Shown piece by piece: positions 56,987 through 64,000 of a stretch of 64,000 nucleotides of DNA. Under the pieces are notes generated by a model. The model saw only the letters and a program-made list of their open reading frames with translations. It did no database searches and was not told where the DNA came from. Position 1 is the stretch's first letter, and every line of letters begins with the position of its first letter. The DNA comes from Vibrio sp. UCD-FRSSP16_30 (GTDB lineage Bacteria; Pseudomonadota; Gammaproteobacteria; Enterobacterales; Vibrionaceae), in NCBI RefSeq assembly GCF_001676025.1, contig NZ_LZFW01000035.1, forward strand, positions 62,001 to 126,000, in the 5' to 3' direction. Both the position numbers and the translations under genes were made by a program.

Positions 56987-57856
56987 ATGGAAAGCAACGT
57001 ATTAAATCGTTATTTATTTGAAGACTTATCTGTACGTGGTGAACTCGTACAACTGGATAAGGCATATCAAGCCATCCTAGACAGCAAACACTATCCGGTT
57101 GCAGTTCAAAACTTGCTTGGTGAATTACTAGTGGCGACATCACTACTCACCGCAACATTAAAATTTGAAGGGTCAATTACTCTTCAGCTGCAAGGTGACG
57201 GTCCGCTATCTCTGGCAGTTATTAATGGCGACAATAATCAAAAAGTTCGTGGTGTTGCGCGTTTTGAAGGCGACATTGCAGAAAATGCCACTTTGCATGA
57301 AATGCTCGGCAAGGGCCATCTTGTTATTACCATTTCGCCAGATAAGGGTGAACGCTATCAAGGTGTGGTTGGCTTAGAGGGTAATACACTTTCTGAAGTG
57401 CTAGAGACATACTTTGAACGCTCAGAGCAGCTCAAAACTCGCCTATGGTTCCGCATTGGTAAGCTAGAAGGTAAAGCTCATGCTGCCGGTATGCTATTGC
57501 AAGTCGTTCCTGACGGTACTGGTTCAGAAAATGATTTTGAACATTTAGAGCAATTAACCGATACCGTGAAGGATGAAGAATTATTCACTCTACCGGCTGA
57601 TGAACTGCTTTATCGTTTATACAACCAAGAAACCGTTAAGTTATTTGAACCACAAGCCGTTGAATTTTACTGTGGATGCTCAAGAGAGCGTAGTGGTGCT
57701 GCAATTTTGACCGTAGCTCGTGAAGAAGTGAATGATATTCTGGCGACAGAAGGAAGCATCGGCTTACATTGCGACTACTGTGGAACAACTTATGATTTTG
57801 ATTCTGCTCAAGTAGAAGAGTTATTTTCTCAAGCCGATAAACCCACTCTTCACTAA
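56987..57856 (+). CDS. hslO: Redox-regulated chaperone Hsp33
   Basis: 289-residue holdase activated by oxidation. N-terminal chaperone core, flexible linker, and C-terminal zinc-redox switch with CGC ([11 protein letters not shown]) and CDYC ([10 protein letters not shown]), the four Cys pattern of Hsp33. Followed by a strong terminator. Confidence 0.96.
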   Translation: MESNVLNRYLFEDLSVRGELVQLDKAYQAILDSKHYPVAVQNLLGELLVATSLLTATLKFEGSITLQLQGDGPLSLAVINGDNNQKVRGVARFEGDIAENATLHEMLGKGHLVITISPDKGERYQGVVGLEGNTLSEVLETYFERSEQLKTRLWFRIGKLEGKAHAAGMLLQVVPDGTGSENDFEHLEQLTDTVKDEELFTLPADELLYRLYNQETVKLFEPQAVEFYCGCSRERSGAAILTVAREEVNDILATEGSIGLHCDYCGTTYDFDSAQVEELFSQADKPTLH

Positions 57857-57914
57857 TCCGTGACAAAATTAAAATATTTACTAAAAATTGAGCGCCCTGC
57901 TCAGATTTTTTAAA

Positions 57915-57949
57915 TATAAAAAGCCGGCTTTTTATGCCGGCTTTTTATA
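57915..57949 (+). terminator. hslO transcription terminator
   Basis: Stem of 11 bp or more (AAAAAGCCGGC, 57918-57928, with GCCGGCTTTTT, 57936-57946), 7-nt loop, extended by a TAT/ATA pairing. The T-run forms the end of the right arm. Confidence 0.9.
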
Positions 57950-58204
57950 TGCAAGCAATTTAATAGAATAAAAACTCCAAAAACACACACCTCTTGTCAT
58001 ATTTTACGACAACAACACAGCAAAGTTCGCGTTTTTCGCGTCAAATTTGCACACAATTACTCACACTTCTTAACTTCAGAAACGTGATCCTTGTTGAAAA
58101 AATAATCAATAAAGCCATATATAGTCAATACTGTTACTTATTAAAAAACTTATAAATTCGGTAGCGTTTTACACATTATTATAAATACCCGACAAGGAGC
58201 ATCT
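57950..58204 (+). promoter_or_regulatory. pckA upstream region and candidate promoter
   Basis: No gene in the 348-bp gap 57857-58204. After the hslO terminator, TTGAAA (58094-58099) and TATATA (58118-58123), spacer 18 bp, form a plausible sigma-70 promoter. It gives a leader of about 75 nt with AAGGAG before the pckA ATG. A small CGCG-TTTTT-CGCG hairpin lies near 58030. A single TGTGA half-site (reverse strand, near 58062) is too little to call a CRP site. Confidence 0.45.
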
Positions 58205-59833
58205 ATGACCGTTATGGAACATACTAAGACTGCAAACATCAATCTTGCTGAATATGGTATCAACGACTCAACAGAGATCATTCGTAATCCGAGTTACGAA
58301 ATGCTTTTTGCCGAAGAGACTAGCGACACTCTTCAGGGTTACGAGAAAGGTATTGTGACGGAACTAGGCGCAGTGGCGGTTGATACTGGAATATTTACTG
58401 GTCGCTCACCTAAAGACAAGTTCATTGTCAAAGATGACACGACTCGTGACAATATGTGGTGGACTACAGATACTGTAAAAAATGATAACAAACCGATAGA
58501 TCAAGCAATATGGAATGATCTTAAACAGGTCGTCACTACTCAGCTATCTAATAAGCGTCTTTTTGTTGTCGATGGTTATTGCGGTGCCAACCCTGATACC
58601 CGCCTTGCAGTACGAGTGATAACAGAGGTTGCATGGCAAGCTCACTTTGTGAAAAACATGTTTTTGCGCCCTTCAGAAGATGAGTTAGCCACCTTTAAAG
58701 CTGATTTTGTCGTAATGAATGCCGCCAAATGCACTAACAGCAAATGGCAAGAGCATGGCTTAAACTCTGAAAACTTTACCATATTTAACCTAACCGAAAA
58801 AATGCAGCTTATCGGCGGTACTTGGTACGGCGGTGAAATGAAGAAAGGCATGTTCGCTATGATGAACTACTTCCTTCCTTTGCAGGGAATAGCTTCAATG
58901 CACTGCTCTGCCAATATGGGAGAAGAAGGTGATGTAGCGGTATTCTTCGGCCTTTCCGGTACTGGTAAAACTACCCTATCGACTGATCCTAAACGCGCGT
59001 TAATCGGCGATGATGAACATGGTTGGGATAACGACGGCGTATTTAACTACGAAGGTGGTTGTTACGCAAAAACCATCAAGCTATCTAAAGAAGCAGAGCC
59101 TGATATCTACAATGCCATCCGTCGTGATGCGCTGCTAGAAAACGTCACGGTGCGCAATGATGGTTCAATCAACTTTGATGACGGTTCAAAAACTGAGAAT
59201 ACTCGCGTTTCATACCCGATTCATCATATTGAAAACATCGTTAAGCCCGTTTCCAAAGGTGGTCATGCAAACAAGGTGATTTTCCTTTCTGCTGATGCCT
59301 TCGGTGTATTACCACCCGTCTCTAAACTGACACCAGAGCAGACTAAATATCACTTCCTATCTGGATTTACCGCTAAACTGGCAGGTACAGAGCGTGGTAT
59401 TACAGAACCAACCCCAACCTTCTCTGCTTGCTTTGGAGCGGCGTTCCTTACTCTACATCCAACTAAGTATGCAGAAGTGTTAGTGAAGCGCATGGAAGAG
59501 GCTGGCGCTGAAGCTTACCTTGTCAATACTGGCTGGAATGGTTCAGGCAAGCGTATCTCTATTCAAGATACTCGCGCCATTATTGATGCCATTTTAGATG
59601 GTTCGATTGAAAACGCCGAAACGACGACTATTCCAATATTTAATCTAGAAGTACCAACCGCATTGCATGACGTAAATACTGAGATTCTTGATCCACGAGA
59701 CACCTATGTTGACCCGCTACAATGGGAAAGCAAGGCAAAAGATTTAGCCGCTCGCTTTATCAATAATTTCGAGAAATATACAGACAATGCAGATGGACAA
59801 GCACTAGTGAAAGCTGGCCCACAACTGGATTAA
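58205..59833 (+). CDS. pckA: Phosphoenolpyruvate carboxykinase (ATP)
   Basis: 542 residues; converts oxaloacetate and ATP to PEP in gluconeogenesis. Substrate Arg in TGRSPKDKF, kinase loop [14 protein letters not shown] (about 247-260), metal site DDEHGWD and the [12 protein letters not shown] block. All are intact. AAGGAG precedes ATG 58205; a second ATG three codons later is possible. Monocistronic with own terminator. Confidence 0.97.
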   Translation: MTVMEHTKTANINLAEYGINDSTEIIRNPSYEMLFAEETSDTLQGYEKGIVTELGAVAVDTGIFTGRSPKDKFIVKDDTTRDNMWWTTDTVKNDNKPIDQAIWNDLKQVVTTQLSNKRLFVVDGYCGANPDTRLAVRVITEVAWQAHFVKNMFLRPSEDELATFKADFVVMNAAKCTNSKWQEHGLNSENFTIFNLTEKMQLIGGTWYGGEMKKGMFAMMNYFLPLQGIASMHCSANMGEEGDVAVFFGLSGTGKTTLSTDPKRALIGDDEHGWDNDGVFNYEGGCYAKTIKLSKEAEPDIYNAIRRDALLENVTVRNDGSINFDDGSKTENTRVSYPIHHIENIVKPVSKGGHANKVIFLSADAFGVLPPVSKLTPEQTKYHFLSGFTAKLAGTERGITEPTPTFSACFGAAFLTLHPTKYAEVLVKRMEEAGAEAYLVNTGWNGSGKRISIQDTRAIIDAILDGSIENAETTTIPIFNLEVPTALHDVNTEILDPRDTYVDPLQWESKAKDLAARFINNFEKYTDNADGQALVKAGPQLD

Positions 59834-59851
59834 CGTTATAACTTACCTATC

Positions 59852-59876
59852 AAGCCCCTGTTTCAGGGGCTTTTTT
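59852..59876 (+). terminator. pckA transcription terminator
   Basis: 9-bp stem AAGCCCCTG / CAGGGGCTT (59852-59860 and 59864-59872), TTT loop, followed by TTTTTT. Classic intrinsic terminator 18 bp after the stop. Confidence 0.93.
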
Positions 59877-59937
59877 ATTGATAAACAATAAGATATCAGT
59901 CATCTTTAGCCATACGTGAAAATCTTTGGGAAATATA

Positions 59938-61845
59938 ATGAGAGCTGCACTAAAAATCAGTGGCTGGTTTCTACTGCTATTGCTTACCAGCTGTGTAGCA
60001 CTGTTTTTGTATCTAAAAACATCTCACTCAAATTGGCTTACCCAACAAGTCTTATCCCGTGTCACCAGTGAAGCAGTCAGCATTGGTGAATCTCATTATC
60101 AGTATCCCAATACCCTAACTCTCTCCCAAGTAACGATTGAGCAAGCAAATAATACGGCAATCGCTATCGACAACGTGCAAATCACTATTGATACACATTG
60201 GGATTGGTCAGCCCCTATTGTTATGTCTAACATTGCGATTTCTGGGGTGAACTTACCGCATGGCATTTCAGATACTCACGAGTTAAAACAGCTCTTTAAG
60301 CAATGGCAGCCGCAGTATATCGACGTTAAAGGAATGGACTTTGCTAACCATGATTTTATCGCCCGCGATATCCACCTAACCTTCACACCAAGTGCAACTT
60401 TCCCCGAAGGCGATATCAACATTGATAGCGAACAAGTGTATTGGAAAGGTGAAGCGCTGGATAATTTCAAAGCTAGACTCAACTACCAACAAGACAACAC
60501 ACAATTAAACTTACTTAGCTTTAATTGGCGCGGCGGTGACATTCAGCTTATTGCAGAACAACATGGCCAATCATGGACAATAAACGATGCATTGATACGT
60601 AACCTGCATCTATCTAAAGCTCAATTTGTTCAACCCGAGGTTTCTCAAACTCAAGTTTCTCTGCCACAACACCTGTCTTTAGCCGAACTACTCAACAATA
60701 TAGACATAATCGAGCACATCAAAGTTGAGCAATCAAGTTGGCAACAAGATGATCTAGCCTTAAACCAAGTGCAATTACAGCTAGATCACTGGAGCTTAAA
60801 AACCCCCGTTTGGATGCAAAAAAGTAAACTGACTTTTTCCGCAGAAAGTGTTGCGTGGCATGAGCAAGTTATTCTCGAACCACAACTTTCCGCACAAATT
60901 GAACAGCAACACATTCAATTTGATCAACTTAGCTTTCTTTTTGAACAAGGACAGTTTAATACGAGCGGAGAATTGTCCCCCGAGCATTTATTACTTAATG
61001 AACTTGATGTGAAAAATCTAGAATGGAGCATCACTGATCCACAAGTTTCAGGTGCTTTAGTTCGCTATTTTGACACTTTAAAGCAGATTCAAATCAATAC
61101 GCTTAAAGTTGAACGTAGCCAAATAATTGATATTTCAAATGCCAGTCATTGGCAGTTCTCTAGCCTTAATGCACAAGGTGAGAATTTAACAGTAAAACAA
61201 GATAATCAATGGGCATTGTGGAATGGCTCTTTTGCTGCCAGCGCCAATAGCTTCACCGCTTGGGGGATCACGTCAATTAAGCCCTACCTAGAAACTCAAA
61301 CTGTTGATGGGCTTTGGCGAATTAAGCAGTTATTTCTGCCAATTAATGATGGGTTAATCAAAGCTAACTCACTAATAAACCTTGGGCTAATAAGTACCCC
61401 ATGGGAGTTATCAGTTCGAGCGTATGGCATTCCTTTAAAAGAACTCGCCAGCCCATTGGGTATCGCTGTAGATTGGCAAGGACTGACGGATGTCAGTGCC
61501 GATTTAAACGGTCTCGGTGGTGATGAGTTAATGCTAAGACACAGCCTAGATGGCGAGATTAACATTGCGCCTCATGATGTGAAGATTTCGATACCTTTCG
61601 CCACTCAACCACAGCATACGGTGATTATTCCTGAAATTAATATTCAGGCAAAGCGTGGGATTATCAATGTACCTGAGACACTATTTGTGAGTAACAACCT
61701 TACAGGGGATCTACAAGGTAGTCTTGATCTAGTCACTCCAAATGAAGGCGGCATTACATTAAAAATCGATGCCGATTGCGTCTCTCTATCATCAACATTA
61801 CCTAAAGGGCGAAGCCAAATTGCAGTGACCTGCCCGCAACCTTAA
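59938..61845 (+). CDS. AsmA-like envelope protein
   Basis: 635 residues from ATG 59938 (GGGA upstream); an in-frame TTG at 59926 is weaker. One N-terminal transmembrane helix (ISGWFLLLLLTSCVALFLYL) followed by a long beta-rich periplasmic region with no strong motif. The pattern of an inner-membrane anchor, a VTSEAVSIGESHYQYP segment and repeating beta strands resembles AsmA/TamB-type lipid-bridge proteins. Role in lipid transport is inference only. Tail-to-tail with the acetyltransferase gene, 14 bp apart and without terminator. Confidence 0.6.
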   Translation: MRAALKISGWFLLLLLTSCVALFLYLKTSHSNWLTQQVLSRVTSEAVSIGESHYQYPNTLTLSQVTIEQANNTAIAIDNVQITIDTHWDWSAPIVMSNIAISGVNLPHGISDTHELKQLFKQWQPQYIDVKGMDFANHDFIARDIHLTFTPSATFPEGDINIDSEQVYWKGEALDNFKARLNYQQDNTQLNLLSFNWRGGDIQLIAEQHGQSWTINDALIRNLHLSKAQFVQPEVSQTQVSLPQHLSLAELLNNIDIIEHIKVEQSSWQQDDLALNQVQLQLDHWSLKTPVWMQKSKLTFSAESVAWHEQVILEPQLSAQIEQQHIQFDQLSFLFEQGQFNTSGELSPEHLLLNELDVKNLEWSITDPQVSGALVRYFDTLKQIQINTLKVERSQIIDISNASHWQFSSLNAQGENLTVKQDNQWALWNGSFAASANSFTAWGITSIKPYLETQTVDGLWRIKQLFLPINDGLIKANSLINLGLISTPWELSVRAYGIPLKELASPLGIAVDWQGLTDVSADLNGLGGDELMLRHSLDGEINIAPHDVKISIPFATQPQHTVIIPEINIQAKRGIINVPETLFVSNNLTGDLQGSLDLVTPNEGGITLKIDADCVSLSSTLPKGRSQIAVTCPQP

Positions 61846-61859
61846 ACAGGTTTATCGGC

Positions 61860-62783
61860 TTAAACGCTTAAAGTTTGATTTGCTTGTGAACTAGGAAGCA
61901 ACACATAAGTGCCGGTGAACTCAACCGCTGTTTGAGTACCACTATAGATAAAGACTTTAATGATAATTCGCGCGCGGCGACCACCTTCTAGTCTGGCAAG
62001 ATCGCCACTAATTCCATCTAATGAAGTGCTGGCCTTAGGGCTTTCTTTTACTGGGCAGCGATAGCGAATATTACTGTCAGCTAAAACAATATCAGCATGC
62101 AGATTTCGCTCTTTCATTAATAACCATGCCATGCCCCAACCAGTCAAAGTAGCCAGTGTAAATGCAGAGCCTGCAAACATGGTATTGTGCGGATTAAGGT
62201 TTGGGTTTAATTGAGCAACGCACTCAAATTTGTAACCTGTGTACTGATTAATCTTAATGCCCATTTTGTCGCTGATCGGAATTTGCTCTTCCCAGCGTTT
62301 TTGTAACTCATTACACCAATCAGGACGACGCAGAACATTTGCCATTGGGTCGATAGCTTTAATCATCTGCTGGTGACGAACCGGACCACGCTCATCACTC
62401 ATCATTCCCTGGCTCTCAAAGCCATTATTACGATAAAACTCAATCGCATCTTCGCGAGCATTACAGACCAGTCGCTTTACGCCTTCTTCGCGAGCAAGTG
62501 ACTCTAGCGCCACCATAATCAAAGAACCGACACCTTTACCTTGGCGGTTATTTTTAACGGCCATGTAGCGGATTTGACCATCATCATCGGCCGTCACATA
62601 CAGACGACCAATCGCCACTGGGCGTCCTCGCCCATCAACGATCATTCGATGATGACTCAACTCATCATATTCATCTCTTTCTGAGCCTCTAGGTCTTTGC
62701 CAAGGCTCACGTAGCATTTGCCAGCGAAAGTGATAATACTTCTGTAATTGGTTTTCCGTACTTGGGGTAATTAGCTTAAACAT
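61860..62783 (-). CDS. GNAT acetyltransferase fused to YiiD-type thioesterase-like domain
   Basis: 307 residues. Residues 1-145 form a GNAT domain (acetyl-CoA loop VKNNRQGKGVGSLIM, then YRNNGFESQG). Residues about 160-300 form a hot-dog-fold YiiD_C domain (NPHNTMFAGSAFTLATLTGWGM, with RYRCPVKESP). The E. coli YiiD/FabY counterpart supports initiation of fatty acid synthesis by acetyl-ACP formation; the same role here is likely by homology. First of a possible reverse operon end with dtd and yihY. Confidence 0.82.
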   Translation of the reverse strand: MFKLITPSTENQLQKYYHFRWQMLREPWQRPRGSERDEYDELSHHRMIVDGRGRPVAIGRLYVTADDDGQIRYMAVKNNRQGKGVGSLIMVALESLAREEGVKRLVCNAREDAIEFYRNNGFESQGMMSDERGPVRHQQMIKAIDPMANVLRRPDWCNELQKRWEEQIPISDKMGIKINQYTGYKFECVAQLNPNLNPHNTMFAGSAFTLATLTGWGMAWLLMKERNLHADIVLADSNIRYRCPVKESPKASTSLDGISGDLARLEGGRRARIIIKVFIYSGTQTAVEFTGTYVLLPSSQANQTLSV

Positions 62784-62827
62784 ACGATTTCAGATCCATT
62801 GAATCAATTAGTTATGGGTGGCTAACC

Positions 62828-63262
62828 CTAGACTTGCAGCCAAAAAGTCACCGGTCCATCATTGACTAAAGAGACCTTCATATCTGCTGCAAATTGACCA
62901 CGTTGGGTCGGAAGTACTTCCTCACATTTATCGGAGAAGTAATCATAAAGTCGCTGTGCATCTTGCGGCGCTGCGCCACGAGAAAAACCTGCTCGCGTCC
63001 CCTTCTTAGTATCAGCAGGCAACGTAAACTGAGACACTACTAATACACTACCATTAACCTGCTTTACGTTCAGATTCATTTTATCTTGCTCGTCACTAAA
63101 GACGCGATAAGTGGTGACGCGTTCCATCAGTCGTTTGGCTTTCGCTTCATCATCGTCTTTTTCAACGCCTAATAGAACAAGTAAGCCCTGTTCTATTTCA
63201 CCGATAACTTTGCCATCAACTTTAACTGCCGCTTCACTCACTCTCTGTATCAGAGCTATCAC
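62828..63262 (-). CDS. dtd: D-aminoacyl-tRNA deacylase
   Basis: 144 residues. The enzyme removes D-amino acids and glycine wrongly attached to tRNA. Cross-subunit active-site motifs SQFTLPAD (about 77-84) and NDGPVTFW (about 134-141, Gly-cisPro) are both present. It overlaps the end of yihY by 29 bp. Confidence 0.96.
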   Translation of the reverse strand: MIALIQRVSEAAVKVDGKVIGEIEQGLLVLLGVEKDDDEAKAKRLMERVTTYRVFSDEQDKMNLNVKQVNGSVLVVSQFTLPADTKKGTRAGFSRGAAPQDAQRLYDYFSDKCEEVLPTQRGQFAADMKVSLVNDGPVTFWLQV

Positions 63263-64000
63263 TTCGAATCCTTTTTCTCATTAATAATGTTTGGTAATGC
63301 AAAAACCACTCAATACTAAATGGTTCATTCACTCGCCATACTTCATCTTCACCCAAACTGGCGGTGATTTCAGCGCCTATCAATACGATCATCCAACACA
63401 AATAAATCCACATGAACAATAGCGGTACCGCAGCTAGAGCCCCATAGATTAACTGGTACGATGGAAATTGAGACACATAATACGCAAACAGCTTTTTACT
63501 GACTTCAAATAAGCAACCGGCAACCAATGCGCCAGCAAGTGCGTGATTAAAACGAACCTTAATATTAGGCACTAATAAATAAAGCCCAAAGAATGCTAAA
63601 AAAGAAAATGTAATAGGAAGTAAGCTGTACATCAGATGAAGCGTATCTTCATTCCAAACTTTTAGGGAACTGATGTAAGAAGAAAACACTAGGCTCATCC
63701 CCATTAGTAACGGACCTAAGGTTAATACCATCCAGTACATTGAGAACGAATAAACCGTACGACGCTTCTTACGAACACGCCAAATATAATTGAGGTTTTT
63801 ATCGATAGCGGAGATCAGCAATAATGCGGCAAAAAATAGGAAAACCAACCCGATTGAGGTCATTTTACCGGTATTTGCAATAAACTCGTTAAGCGTATGC
63901 TGAATGGCTTCACCCGCTGTCGGGACAAAGTTACTAAACACAAACTTCTGAATAGTATCTCCGACACCATCAAACATCGGCACTCGCGATAATGCGGTTA
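63234..64000 (-). CDS. yihY: YihY/BrkB-family inner-membrane protein (5' end outside window)
   Basis: Open to the right edge, with about 255 residues visible; an in-frame GTG at 63983 is internal because the frame continues with TALSRVP, family sequence. Several transmembrane segments, with [28 protein letters not shown] and [18 protein letters not shown]. The family was once called RNase BN (rbn), but that activity belongs to another protein; function unknown. yihY-dtd-acetyltransferase is a conserved gene string. Confidence 0.9.
   Translation of the reverse strand, partial: TALSRVPMFDGVGDTIQKFVFSNFVPTAGEAIQHTLNEFIANTGKMTSIGLVFLFFAALLLISAIDKNLNYIWRVRKKRRTVYSFSMYWMVLTLGPLLMGMSLVFSSYISSLKVWNEDTLHLMYSLLPITFSFLAFFGLYLLVPNIKVRFNHALAGALVAGCLFEVSKKLFAYYVSQFPSYQLIYGALAAVPLLFMWIYLCWMIVLIGAEITASLGEDEVWRVNEPFSIEWFLHYQTLLMRKRIRSDSSDTESE

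Noticed and set aside
58029..58041. CGCG-TTTTT-CGCG hairpin upstream of pckA as terminator or riboswitch
   Set aside because: Only four base pairs and upstream of the likely promoter; no riboswitch-like architecture.
1..64000. CRISPR arrays, tRNA/rRNA genes, insertion sequences, prophage
   Set aside because: No spaced direct repeats, no cloverleaf-like or rRNA sequence recognised, no transposase or phage structural genes in any frame.

Overview
The window reads as chromosomal DNA of a marine gammaproteobacterium of the family Vibrionaceae, most likely a urease-positive Vibrio-like species. The clues are an Eps-type type II secretion operon beside cysQ-nudE and hslR-hslO-pckA, the envZ-ompR-greB and bioH/comF/nfuA neighbourhoods, an LPS core locus built on kdkA plus an OpsX-type heptosyltransferase, and moderately AT-rich base composition. 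There are no rRNA or tRNA genes, no CRISPR array, no insertion sequence, no integrase and no recognisable prophage. Gene density is near 90 percent. Both edges cut genes (lpxM at the left, yihY/rbn at the right).

Region 1 (1-18.1 kb), cell surface. A forward operon lpxM-waaL-waaF-GT2-GT4-sialyltransferase-like meets, tail to tail, a seven-gene reverse operon that encodes a complete nonulosonic-acid pathway of the GDP-sugar (legionaminic acid) type: legB, legC, legG/neuC, legI/neuB, legH/neuD, ptmE-like and legF/neuA. The last forward gene has the EDG and HP motifs of bacterial GT-B sialyltransferases, so the locus plausibly makes CMP-legionaminate and puts it on lipopolysaccharide. waaA, kdkA and an opsX-like heptosyltransferase follow, predicting a single phosphorylated Kdo in the inner core. 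coaD, a UDP-glucuronate-epimerase-like gene and mutM close the region.

Region 2 (18.1-30 kb), housekeeping. mutM, rpmG, rpmB (reverse), recG, tex, a secreted protein with four repeats of a retropepsin-like fold, greB, ompR-envZ and nfuA. Several clear intrinsic terminators and the rpmBG promoter are visible.

Region 3 (30-41.9 kb), a nitrogen-acquisition block on the reverse strand: urtABCDE (urea ABC transporter), then ureDABC, ureE, hupE/ureJ, ureF, ureG (urease and nickel assembly). It starts from a near-perfect sigma-54 promoter with upstream NtrC-like sites, so it is probably induced by nitrogen limitation. It lies between comF and nfuA and is bracketed by a 23-bp direct repeat (22/23 identical). 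One copy is the 3' end of comF and the other is the 3' end of ureG, which suggests the block was inserted at the comF terminus.

Region 4 (41.9-64 kb), core genome again: comF/bioH, cysQ-nudE, the 12-gene type II secretion operon gspCDEFGHIJKLMN (reverse), hslR-hslO, pckA, an AsmA-like envelope protein, a GNAT/thioesterase-like fusion, dtd and yihY. The most interesting items for follow-up are the comF/ureG repeat, the sigma-54 control region, the four-repeat protease-like protein and the legionaminate/sialyltransferase pairing. I did not find an obviously new defence or mobile system.
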